Below, one piece after another: positions 1 through 5,277 of a stretch of DNA of 5,808 nucleotides. The stretch comes from Spirochaetales bacterium. Lineage in GTDB: Bacteria; Spirochaetota; Spirochaetia; ARS1246. The stretch's first letter is position 1. Each line of letters begins with the position of its first letter. The DNA lies in contig JABGPX010001020.1 in NCBI GenBank assembly GCA_018644745.1, positions 1-5,808 on the forward strand, written 5' to 3'. A program made the position numbers and the translations under genes. The notes below the pieces were generated by a model. That model was not told the DNA's origin and ran no database searches. It saw only the letters and a program-made list of their open reading frames with translations.

Positions 1-1
1 G

Positions 2-814
2 ATGAGCTCAATTATGGAACTGTCTCAACTCGGCGAACCGCTAAAGGATATTCCATTCATTGATACTCACTGCCATTACGGAACCTGGCCAGAAACGTCG
101 GTGCCCTATTCGCTGGATCAATCGAGACTCATAAATGAGATGGATCGCTACGGCTGCGATTTAGTATGGATGTGCGCGTCGGGACCGGGCTGGGCGGATA
201 ACCTCCGCCGGCAGAACGATCGGGTGTTCGATTTCGCGAAACGGCATCCTCGACGGGTTATCCCGTACTGCACTTTGTCATCTCATGATCCGGCTCGTGC
301 CGTCGATGAACTGCTCCGATGCATGGAATACCCCTACTGCATCGGGGTTAAGATGCATCGGTATCATCAGCCTCAATATACGGTGAAAGGCGATTTCCTC
401 AGGCCAATATTGGAAATTCTGGATGAACGAAAGCTGGTCTATCTCAATCATCAATTCATAAATCTTAATGATCTTGAATGGGCCGCTGCAACCTATCCGG
501 GTATCACTTTTCTCGCGGGTCACGGAGTAGATACTTCGATAAACGATCTTGCATGCAGGTTTAACAACATCAAAGACAGCACCTGCGCCGCAATGGGATA
601 CCGGGAGATAGAAACCGAGGTTAAAAGACTCGGGCGAAGCGACACCATACTGGTCGGCAGCGATTTTGGGCTTTTTCACATGGGTTTCGGTATCGGTATG
701 ATTGCCTATGCGGATATCGAGGAAAACGCCAAAAGGAGTATACTCGGAGCCAATGCGCTATCAATACTAAAAAAGACCGATTGGTGGTCATCAGCCGGAT
801 TGCTGAATACTTGA
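2..814 (+). CDS. Amidohydrolase_2-family metal-dependent hydrolase
   Basis: Predicted cytosolic TIM-barrel hydrolase or decarboxylase of the amidohydrolase superfamily (Amidohydrolase_2 branch). Visible metal-site elements, in order, are the HxH motif at the end of strand 1 (IDTHCHYG, His23 and His25), a Lys-x-His in GVKMH (Lys117, His119), His150 in YLNHQF, His174 in LAGHG, and the strand-8 aspartate Asp221 in LVGSDFG. At 270 residues it is normal to slightly short for this branch and looks complete. The start is the ATG at base 2. Its ribosome site lies outside the window, so an earlier start cannot be excluded; Met5 is an alternative. No signal peptide is seen. The substrate cannot be told from sequence, because this branch includes decarboxylases and lactone hydrolases. 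The 3' end runs into a broken nucleotidyltransferase gene on the opposite strand, so nothing downstream indicates its pathway. Confidence 0.85.
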   Translation: MSSIMELSQLGEPLKDIPFIDTHCHYGTWPETSVPYSLDQSRLINEMDRYGCDLVWMCASGPGWADNLRRQNDRVFDFAKRHPRRVIPYCTLSSHDPARAVDELLRCMEYPYCIGVKMHRYHQPQYTVKGDFLRPILEILDERKLVYLNHQFINLNDLEWAAATYPGITFLAGHGVDTSINDLACRFNNIKDSTCAAMGYREIETEVKRLGRSDTILVGSDFGLFHMGFGIGMIAYADIEENAKRSILGANALSILKKTDWWSSAGLLNT

Positions 815-828
815 TTCTCCCGGAGTAT

Positions 829-1077
829 AGAATTCCCCATTAATTCCCGTTTTTTTTCGCGCAAAGATTTACTCGAACGACGACCGCGAGGTGCAAGCTG
901 CACAATGTGAAGAGGAAAAGAGGATAGTTTTTCTGCTTCCGCGTAGAGTTGAAAGAACTGTCGCGGATCCGTAATACCCTCAACTGCCAGATCAATATCT
1001 GATATCTCTTGAAAGCTCTCTCCGGTTATCAGTGAACCCCATAGATAAATGTGCGTTGGGTTATACTTGTAGCTGGA
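829..1077 (-). pseudogene. 5'-truncated MNT-type nucleotidyltransferase remnant
   Basis: Read on the minus strand, this stretch is continuously open and translates to a minimal nucleotidyltransferase (MNT) domain. It begins YKYNPTHIYLWGS, then SDIDLAVEG, then FPLHIVQL, the usual order of the first strand with the GS motif, the DxD metal motif and the third strand. GS and DxD are separated by 11 residues; about 10 is usual. MNT proteins of this size often serve as antitoxins paired with HEPN toxins, but no HEPN partner is present. The gene looks dead: the frame has no ATG, GTG or TTG before the motifs (the first in-frame stop upstream is at 1156-1158), and the N-terminal helix is missing. The 3' end also lacks a sensible stop and runs into the amidohydrolase gene. 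An 8-A run (850-857) sits where a frame change would restore a more family-like ending (GEFYTPGE). The family call is fairly firm; the exact ends are not. Confidence 0.65.
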
Positions 1078-1539
1078 GCGATAATTAGCTGCAGGGAGGT
1101 TGGATTTGATAACAATGAAGCACTGATGAAAGAATCTAAGCGTGTCTTGGCAGAATCAAAAAAGCGAATCAGCAAAGAAGACCGGTATCTTATCGGATTC
1201 GCTTCGGTTCCCAAGAATGCTGGTGCTATATTGACTAAGTGCACCGACGGTCTAGACCTTCTCATGATCGCGGGCTACGAAGTTGAAGACCTACACGGAC
1301 TTGCCGTTGGGATAGTTGGGATGGAACTGCCAAAGACCAAATATGCGATATTTACCCATGTTGGTTCGCCGATTTCGTTGCTGACTGACACAATAAAACC
1401 GGCCGGCCAGTGGGTTGAGGATTCAGAATATTCCCTCAACGGAGCTTTCGATATAGAGCATGAGGGCAAAGACTTTCTTGACAACGGTCGTAATCCCCAA
1501 TCTGTGTCGTATTACTGGCTGCCAATAATTGAAGACTGA
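1051..1539 (+). CDS. GyrI-like / effector-binding domain protein, 5'-truncated
   Basis: The body matches the stand-alone GyrI-like (AraC-type effector-binding, Cass2-like) fold: a helix (NNEALMKESKRVLAESKKRI), the strand YLIGFAS, the segment LLMIAGYEVEDL, the hallmark LPKTKYAIFTHVGS, then a helix leading to GQWVEDSEYSLNGAFDIE, and a final strand YYWLPI. Such domains bind small hydrophobic or cationic ligands in the cytosol. The usual first 15-25 residues, which form the first beta strand, are absent. The frame opens at GTG 1051, but its first nine or so codons are the antisense of the nucleotidyltransferase remnant and are probably not native. GTG 1051 and the inner ATG at 1126 both lack a Shine-Dalgarno site. 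The purine-rich AGGGAGG at 1093-1099 has no in-frame start after it. It could be an expressed short form from 1126 (137 residues), but a 5'-truncated relic is more likely. It converges on the URO-D gene with 14 bases between the stops. Confidence 0.6.
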   Translation: MRWVILVAGAIISCREVGFDNNEALMKESKRVLAESKKRISKEDRYLIGFASVPKNAGAILTKCTDGLDLLMIAGYEVEDLHGLAVGIVGMELPKTKYAIFTHVGSPISLLTDTIKPAGQWVEDSEYSLNGAFDIEHEGKDFLDNGRNPQSVSYYWLPIIED

Positions 1540-1553
1540 CAGCATCTGCATTG

Positions 1554-2648
1554 TTAGATTTCCGGTCTCGTGTTCATCACAACATCGCGCAGGTTTTCCA
1601 TGAAATAGCGATAGTTTGCAAAGCTGGCATATTCCAGAACAAAGTGATCTGGACCGGGAATGTACCTGCTCTTCTTGATCCACCTCCGAGCCTTCTCTAT
1701 TTCCTTGTCGATGGCTTCCTTGCCTTCATACATCGCCTCTTTTCGTAATCCCCCGATGATACCCACATTCGGATAGCGGTCGAGTACCCGGCCTACGTCA
1801 TTACCTGCGAGCACTTCGTACGGATAGAGCGTATTCACGCCAGCCTTGAGCATTGAATCGGTTAGATCTTCTATGAGTCCGTCCGAGTCAACGAGGATTA
1901 CCTTGATGCCATGTTCGTGTGCAAAGTCCGCAATACGGTTGTAGCAAGGAGCCATGAATTCGTCAAACATGGCGGGAGAAATGAGCGGCCCATTTTTGGA
2001 GGCCATGTCTTCCCAACACTCGATAAGGTCGAATTCAACCTCGTCGGTCTGCTTTTCCCATAGTTTGATAGCGAAGTCGGTATAGTATTCCATTATGCTG
2101 TGAACCAGGTCGGGAGCATCATAAAAAGCATAGGCGAGATTCTCGTCGCCCATACGTTCGCGCACGAATCCATATACGCCGCGGTGGGTCAATTGTAACG
2201 GATAGTCACGGTTTCTATACTCTATTACGCGCGCATCCCAATCGCTCGGGAAACGAGAGGCATTATACGGGTCAAGATGCTTCTCCTTGTATGCTTCCCA
2301 GTCATGTTTAGTCTTTATCGGCCATTCTATTGTATGACGGTTGTAGTCGCCGCCCTTGTAAATCTGGTCGACGGTGCCGTCGCCTCTGCGGCTGACGATG
2401 ATATCATCAGTCTCGCTGAGAACTTCGGGGTTGCCCATGTTGGCAGGGTTCATGTTCACATGGGTGACTGCCCATCCCCGGTAGGTTCCCTCAAATCCCA
2501 GCAGTTCATCTATACACGTTTCAATACCCGGATACTCATCTTTCCAATGAGGAAGCACAGCATTGGTTCCCCCAAATACTTTTATAAAGGGAACTCTATC
2601 TACCGGCTCACCTCTAAGGGTTCCTACAAATCGTTCTCTTGTGTTCAT
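1554..2648 (-). CDS. Uroporphyrinogen decarboxylase (URO-D) superfamily protein
   Basis: This 364-residue soluble TIM-barrel protein of the URO-D superfamily opens with the typical MNTRERF...VDRVPF start. It continues with LTHRGVYGFVRERMG (153-167), the conserved WEDMASKNGPLISPAMF block (212-228), VILVDSDG (250-257), YPYEV (275-279) and IIGGLRKEAM. True haem-pathway HemE would have an N-terminal substrate-binding arginine motif that is not seen here. The corrinoid-dependent methyltransferases of the superfamily (MtaA-like) use His-x-Cys zinc ligands; here the corresponding strand carries Asp-Ser-Asp-Gly (254-257). The protein therefore belongs to the large uncharacterised branch, and neither uroporphyrinogen decarboxylation nor zinc methyl transfer should be assumed. 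The start is the ATG at 2646-2648, preceded by GAGGG at 2659-2663 with a 10-base spacer. It lies 13 bases downstream of the stop of a same-strand gene fragment, which suggests a former operon. The gene looks full length. Confidence 0.85.
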   Translation of the reverse strand: MNTRERFVGTLRGEPVDRVPFIKVFGGTNAVLPHWKDEYPGIETCIDELLGFEGTYRGWAVTHVNMNPANMGNPEVLSETDDIIVSRRGDGTVDQIYKGGDYNRHTIEWPIKTKHDWEAYKEKHLDPYNASRFPSDWDARVIEYRNRDYPLQLTHRGVYGFVRERMGDENLAYAFYDAPDLVHSIMEYYTDFAIKLWEKQTDEVEFDLIECWEDMASKNGPLISPAMFDEFMAPCYNRIADFAHEHGIKVILVDSDGLIEDLTDSMLKAGVNTLYPYEVLAGNDVGRVLDRYPNVGIIGGLRKEAMYEGKEAIDKEIEKARRWIKKSRYIPGPDHFVLEYASFANYRYFMENLRDVVMNTRPEI

Positions 2649-2661
2649 TGAACCGTATCCC

Positions 2662-2868
2662 TCACATCGAAAAATCCAAAATCATTTCTATGCTCCCGCA
2701 AGTAACTAATATTACCGGGTCACCATAGGTGCCGGATATATACGGGCTGGAGAAAGTCTTTTTTGGAGCATAATTGATATAGCTTCCGTTAACCACCGGC
2801 GGTTCATTATTTACCGCGTGAAAATGAATCTCCGTGCCATCCTGGGTCCTTTCCTCCGAAGCGTACAT
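2662..2868 (-). pseudogene. 3' fragment of an unidentified gene upstream of the URO-D gene
   Basis: An open minus-strand stretch of 68 codons from ATG 2868, ending in a TGA whose surroundings supply the Shine-Dalgarno site of the URO-D gene. The product is hydrophilic and beta-rich, with no membrane segment or signal peptide; its end, from YAPKKTFSSPYISG to EMILDFS, resembles the closing beta-sandwich of a larger secreted or carbohydrate-active protein. I do not recognise the family. The frame is closed by a stop at 2887-2889, only six codons before the ATG, and the ATG has no convincing ribosome site. The coding-like text breaks off where a + strand sulfatase-like remnant begins, so this is more likely the C-terminal end of a decapitated gene than a small independent protein. 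Tight spacing to the URO-D gene suggests the intact parent was transcribed with it. Confidence 0.4.
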
Positions 2869-2892
2869 GCGCTGCTTCTTCGGGGGTCAGCC

Positions 2893-3083
2893 GATCACGG
2901 GGAATTCCGCAACCTGGCGGCGGACCCTGAGTACACAGATACCTGCACAAACTGATTCTGGTAGAACTCGGTGAAGAACCGGATGGGCCGGAGAAGCGGT
3001 ATCTGGTTGACTTCTCGAAGGGATACGACTGGTTAATCCTGAAACGGCGATTTCCGGTAGTAGGTTCGATGGAAAGGGAGTAG
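2893..3083 (+). pseudogene. Sulfatase-like C-terminal remnant with a frameshift
   Basis: On the + strand, 2893-2952 encodes DHGEFRNLAADPEYTDT and a few further residues. This resembles the C-terminal signature of sulfatases (a 'GELY-NLA-DPEY' type segment that follows the catalytic domain). The frame then hits TGA at 2953-2955. Moving to the frame that starts at 2943 restores an open reading of 46 codons (LHKLILVELGEEPDG... through LVDFSKGYDWLI) that ends at TAG 3081-3083. A single deletion or a two-base gain near 2941-2942 would explain this. No start codon or catalytic Cys/Ser-x-Pro-x-Arg motif is present, and everything upstream of about 2893 is unlike a sulfatase, so only the tail survives. 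The first block supports the family; the second is less diagnostic and could be unrelated. The remnant points toward, and converges on, the coiled-coil gene. Confidence 0.45.
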
Positions 3084-3093
3084 TATTCAGCGG

Positions 3094-3477
3094 CTAATCG
3101 AGGAACTGATATACCGTAACCAAGGTTGAAACAATGGCAAAGCCGGCCATCATGAAACTGAACATCATGGTAAAGCGTTTGCTTACGTCGTCGAAACGCT
3201 TATCCATGTACGCAAGCATATCCGCGAAGCGTTTATCCATGGCTTCAAAACGCTTATCTACGGCCCGAAAGCGTTCATTCATGAAATCAAAATTCTGTTT
3301 CATAGATTCGGTAAGAGAGCGTATATCGCTATGGATCGTTCCCATATCAGACATCTGATCATCCTTCTGAATAAAACTTTCCGCCATCAGCGTGATATAC
3401 CGATGAAGGAAATCTTTGTTCTGAATTTCTACCGCGCCTTCCAGTTCCTGCTCAAGCAACGTAACAATGGATTTCAC
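3094..3477 (-). CDS. Coiled-coil protein with C-terminal membrane anchor
   Basis: A 127-residue protein without a recognised catalytic domain. Residues 1-60 are helical and charged. Residues about 60-102 form a repeat-built coiled coil in which phenylalanine recurs at 63, 70, 77, 84, 95 and 102. These are heptads of the form x-x-x-D/S-K-R-F with one 11-residue step. Residues about 103-125 (FSFMMAGFAIVSTLVTVYQF) form a single membrane segment, leaving the coil probably cytoplasmic. The layout resembles Borrelia Bdr-type and DUF1640-like tail-anchored coiled-coil proteins, though homology is only a guess. The start is GTG at 3477, because AAGGAG at 3485-3490 sits seven bases before it. The frame stays open up to a TTG at 3594, but that extension runs into the permease gene and lacks a ribosome site. 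It follows the ABC permease on the same strand after 97 bases, so it may be its third operon member. Confidence 0.65.
   Translation of the reverse strand: MKSIVTLLEQELEGAVEIQNKDFLHRYITLMAESFIQKDDQMSDMGTIHSDIRSLTESMKQNFDFMNERFRAVDKRFEAMDKRFADMLAYMDKRFDDVSKRFTMMFSFMMAGFAIVSTLVTVYQFLD
3173..3283. repeat. Short in-gene repeats encoding the KRF coiled-coil units
   Basis: Five imperfect 15-base units related to AAACGCTTATCCATG begin at 3173, 3194, 3227, 3248 and 3269 (+ strand view). The steps are 21, 33, 21 and 21 bases, that is 7, 11, 7 and 7 codons. On the coding (minus) strand each encodes a version of M-D-K-R-F. They keep the reading frame and the helical register, so copy number could change without breaking the protein. 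Confidence 0.7.
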
Positions 3478-3480
3478 CAA

Positions 3481-3527
3481 ATTTCTCCTTACTATAGGGG
3501 TTATGCTGCCTAATAACAAGGAGAAAT
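3481..3527 (-). promoter_or_regulatory. Leader inverted repeat that sequesters the Shine-Dalgarno site
   Basis: ATTTCTCCTT (3481-3490) and AAGGAGAAAT (3518-3527) are a perfect 10-bp inverted repeat with 27 bases between the arms. In the minus-strand transcript the downstream arm contains the AAGGAG ribosome site of the coiled-coil gene, so folding would hide it. Directly inside the long stem a second 5-bp pairing, GUUAU with AUAAC around an 8-base loop, could stack on it and leave a 9-base bulge on the 3' side. An alternative pairing of GGAUUUC (3529-3523) with GAAAUCC across the GUG start is also possible. No T-run follows, so it is not a terminator. A role in translational control is inference. 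Confidence 0.5.
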
Positions 3528-3574
3528 CCGTATACGATTCACAGTCGTTGCCGGCCAATACGCTATCGAGCCAT

Positions 3575-4237
3575 CTACAAAGTCTTCTTCGCAAATATAG
3601 TTATCGACAGGAGCAGGAATCCGGCGGGAACCAATGTGCCGACAAGCGCGCAATACACCACTATATTCAGCGAGCTGACTAGAGCCAACGGCAGAATGAT
3701 GAGCCCGGTGATTTGATTTCCCAAGTATGCCGAAAGAATCGCGGAAACCGCGACGGTATTCATTACGATACCAAAAAAGATACCTACCGAGCAGGCGATA
3801 GCAATTCCGGTTAGCGCAACCAACATGCTTTCCAGATCGGATTTGAACAGCAGCTGATTGATTTTGGTTCCTCCGATCAGTTCAATGATCACGCCAAGAA
3901 AAACGCTGAGTACGACAGCTATAAGAAGACATACAAACGCTGCCAGGAATTTCGCAAGAATAAGATCCCGGCGCTTGATTGGTCTAACAAGAAAAAGATC
4001 GTATACATGCCGATTTCGCTCGCTGGTAATTCCAGTGCTCAAAACGACAGCGGCGACGGTTCCGCCGATACTTGCCAGCAGTATCCCTATGAATGTGAGT
4101 AACGGGAGTCCATCGGCATCCGGCTGTATAAATCGTATGAACATGGAGAGAAGAGGAAGGCCAATCCACAGAACTGTCATCACTTTGGACCTGGCGAAGC
4201 CTTTGAATTCATCAAGAAAAAGAGTTTTAACGGCCAT
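3575..4237 (-). CDS. ABC-2 type transporter permease
   Basis: A 220-residue integral membrane protein, the channel-forming subunit that pairs with the ATPase encoded just upstream. About six hydrophobic segments are visible, near residues 20-37, 47-68, 95-118, 134-155, 157-178 and 188-215. Between segments 2 and 3 lies the ABC-2 permease signature of a cytoplasmic coupling region (ITSERNRHVYDLFLVRPIKR followed by RDLILAKFLA), equivalent to the 'ERE-GT-LLL-PV-R-E-L-GK' block of the family. The chosen start is ATG 4237, eight bases after a strong AGGAGG (4246-4251). The frame can be extended to GTG 4246, but that codon overlaps the ribosome site. The start overlaps the end of the ATPase gene by 11 bases, consistent with translational coupling. 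The length is short but normal for small exporters of this class. The substrate is unknown. Confidence 0.85.
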   Translation of the reverse strand: MAVKTLFLDEFKGFARSKVMTVLWIGLPLLSMFIRFIQPDADGLPLLTFIGILLASIGGTVAAVVLSTGITSERNRHVYDLFLVRPIKRRDLILAKFLAAFVCLLIAVVLSVFLGVIIELIGGTKINQLLFKSDLESMLVALTGIAIACSVGIFFGIVMNTVAVSAILSAYLGNQITGLIILPLALVSSLNIVVYCALVGTLVPAGFLLLSITIFAKKTL

Positions 4238-5168
4238 CACCGGCACCTCCTGTATATGACATGTATACGTCCTCGAGACTCGGCTGAACTCTCACAAGCG
4301 ATCTGACCGGCATATCTTTTGCAAGCAGGTTTTTAAGAACGAGATTTACCTCTCTATCGAGATCCACCCCTTTTCCATAGGACACTCTCAGATGCCCTTC
4401 TCCCATTACTTCTATCTGCTGTATACCCCGTATGCCTTCAAGTGATAACGCCGCTTTCTCCGGAGTTTCGGTTCCTATATCAACGGCCAGACCGATATTG
4501 AACTCATCACGCAGTTCTTCCGGCGTTCCGATCCTCATCATCCGGCCGCCGTGAAGGATTCCTATTCGATTTGCGATGCCCTCTATATCGTTCAAAATAT
4601 GCGATGAAAGCAGCACCGTTTTCCCTTCCGCACTCAGATCCTTTATAATCTGCTTAACATCATAGCGGCTGGCAGGATCAAGACCCGAAAGGGGTTCATC
4701 AAGAATGAGCACTTGCGGATTGTGCAAAAGCGCCTGAGCGATTCTCAGTTTTTGTATAGTTCCCCCAGACAGGTGGATAATCTTCCTTTTTCGAAACTCC
4801 GTAATCCCAAGGGTGGCGAGTACCGAGGTAACGCGGGTCTCCAAATCACTTCCACGAATTCCGGTGAGCGACGCGAAGGTCAGCAGCGCATGCTCAACGG
4901 TACGCCATTCCTGAAAACCTGCATCCTGAGGCACATATCCGGTAATTTCCATTGCGCCTTCACGATTGGAGTTCACATCAAATCCGCCGACATGTACCGA
5001 TCCGGAGAAAGACCGGACAAGCCCGGTCACGATTTTTAGAGTAGTGGTCTTGCCTGCGCCATTTGGACCGATATAACCGAATACCTCACCGGCAGGAACT
5101 TCGAAAGAAACCCCATCCAGCGCATTCACCGAGCCGTAGTTCTTTGCAACATCCTGAAACCGTATCAA
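4227..5168 (-). CDS. ABC transporter ATP-binding protein (exporter type)
   Basis: A 313-residue ATPase that powers the adjacent ABC-2 permease at the inner face of the membrane. Motifs seen: Walker A GPNGAGKTT (34-42), Q-loop YVPQD (Gln81), signature LSGGT (133-137; many relatives have LSGGM), Walker B VLILDEP (153-159), D-loop SGLD (161-164) and the H-loop histidine in LLSSH (190). A C-terminal extension of roughly 90 residues follows, ending in the PSLEDVYMSYTG segment typical of CcmA/NatA/DrrA-like exporter ATPases. The start is TTG 5166-5168, supported by GGAGGT at 5174-5179 with a five-base spacer; no ATG gives a complete domain. It is the first gene of the minus-strand operon and is divergent from the nitroreductase gene. 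The substrate could be a drug, lipid or ion and is not predictable from sequence. Confidence 0.92.
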   Translation of the reverse strand: MIRFQDVAKNYGSVNALDGVSFEVPAGEVFGYIGPNGAGKTTTLKIVTGLVRSFSGSVHVGGFDVNSNREGAMEITGYVPQDAGFQEWRTVEHALLTFASLTGIRGSDLETRVTSVLATLGITEFRKRKIIHLSGGTIQKLRIAQALLHNPQVLILDEPLSGLDPASRYDVKQIIKDLSAEGKTVLLSSHILNDIEGIANRIGILHGGRMMRIGTPEELRDEFNIGLAVDIGTETPEKAALSLEGIRGIQQIEVMGEGHLRVSYGKGVDLDREVNLVLKNLLAKDMPVRSLVRVQPSLEDVYMSYTGGAGDGR

Positions 5169-5277
5169 CTTGTACCTCCGCCGCCGGGATCTCTAGTTTG
5201 TATACCTCTTTATCTAATATTTATTCGCGGAAATTGTGATAATATGCATCTCAGTAAAATGCAAATCGGAGAAAGAA
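5169..5277. promoter_or_regulatory. Divergent intergenic region between ABC operon and nitroreductase
   Basis: This AT-rich 109-base spacer must hold promoters for both directions. For the nitroreductase, an extended -10 (TGTGATAAT, 5235-5243) is the best candidate. No good -35 accompanies it, and transcription would start near 5250. A small inverted repeat, TGCAT (5245-5249) and ATGCA (5259-5263), lies between it and the GGAG ribosome site at 5268-5271. For the ABC operon, TTATCA and TATTAG hexamers with 17 bases between them are a weak minus-strand candidate. No operator can be assigned to a known regulator. Confidence 0.35.

Noticed and set aside
278..679. Open frame of 133 codons on the minus strand inside the amidohydrolase gene
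   Set aside because: The + strand has all the conserved metal ligands in order; the antisense product has no recognisable domain or ribosome site.
831..857. Possible terminator after the amidohydrolase: GAATT/AATTC arms followed by eight T
   Set aside because: The stem is only five AT-rich pairs and lies inside the nucleotidyltransferase relic, whose coding text explains the sequence; too weak to call.
2277..2651. Open frame of 124 codons on the + strand
   Set aside because: It is fully antisense to the well-supported URO-D gene and has no family-like motifs; treated as a shadow.
3491..3519. Promoter-like pair TTGTTA and TATAGT with a 17-base spacer on the minus strand before the coiled-coil gene
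   Set aside because: Transcription would begin about seven bases after TATAGT, that is downstream of the AAGGAG ribosome site, so it could not serve the GTG 3477 start. These bases are better explained as the loop of the leader hairpin.
3478..3594. N-terminal extension of the coiled-coil protein to a TTG at 3594
   Set aside because: The extension overlaps the permease 3' end, has no ribosome site and reads unlike the rest, whereas GTG 3477 has AAGGAG seven bases upstream.
3858..4259. Open frame of 133 codons on the + strand across the permease gene
   Set aside because: It is rich in Arg, Thr and Ile as expected from the antisense of hydrophobic membrane codons, and lies opposite a clear permease.
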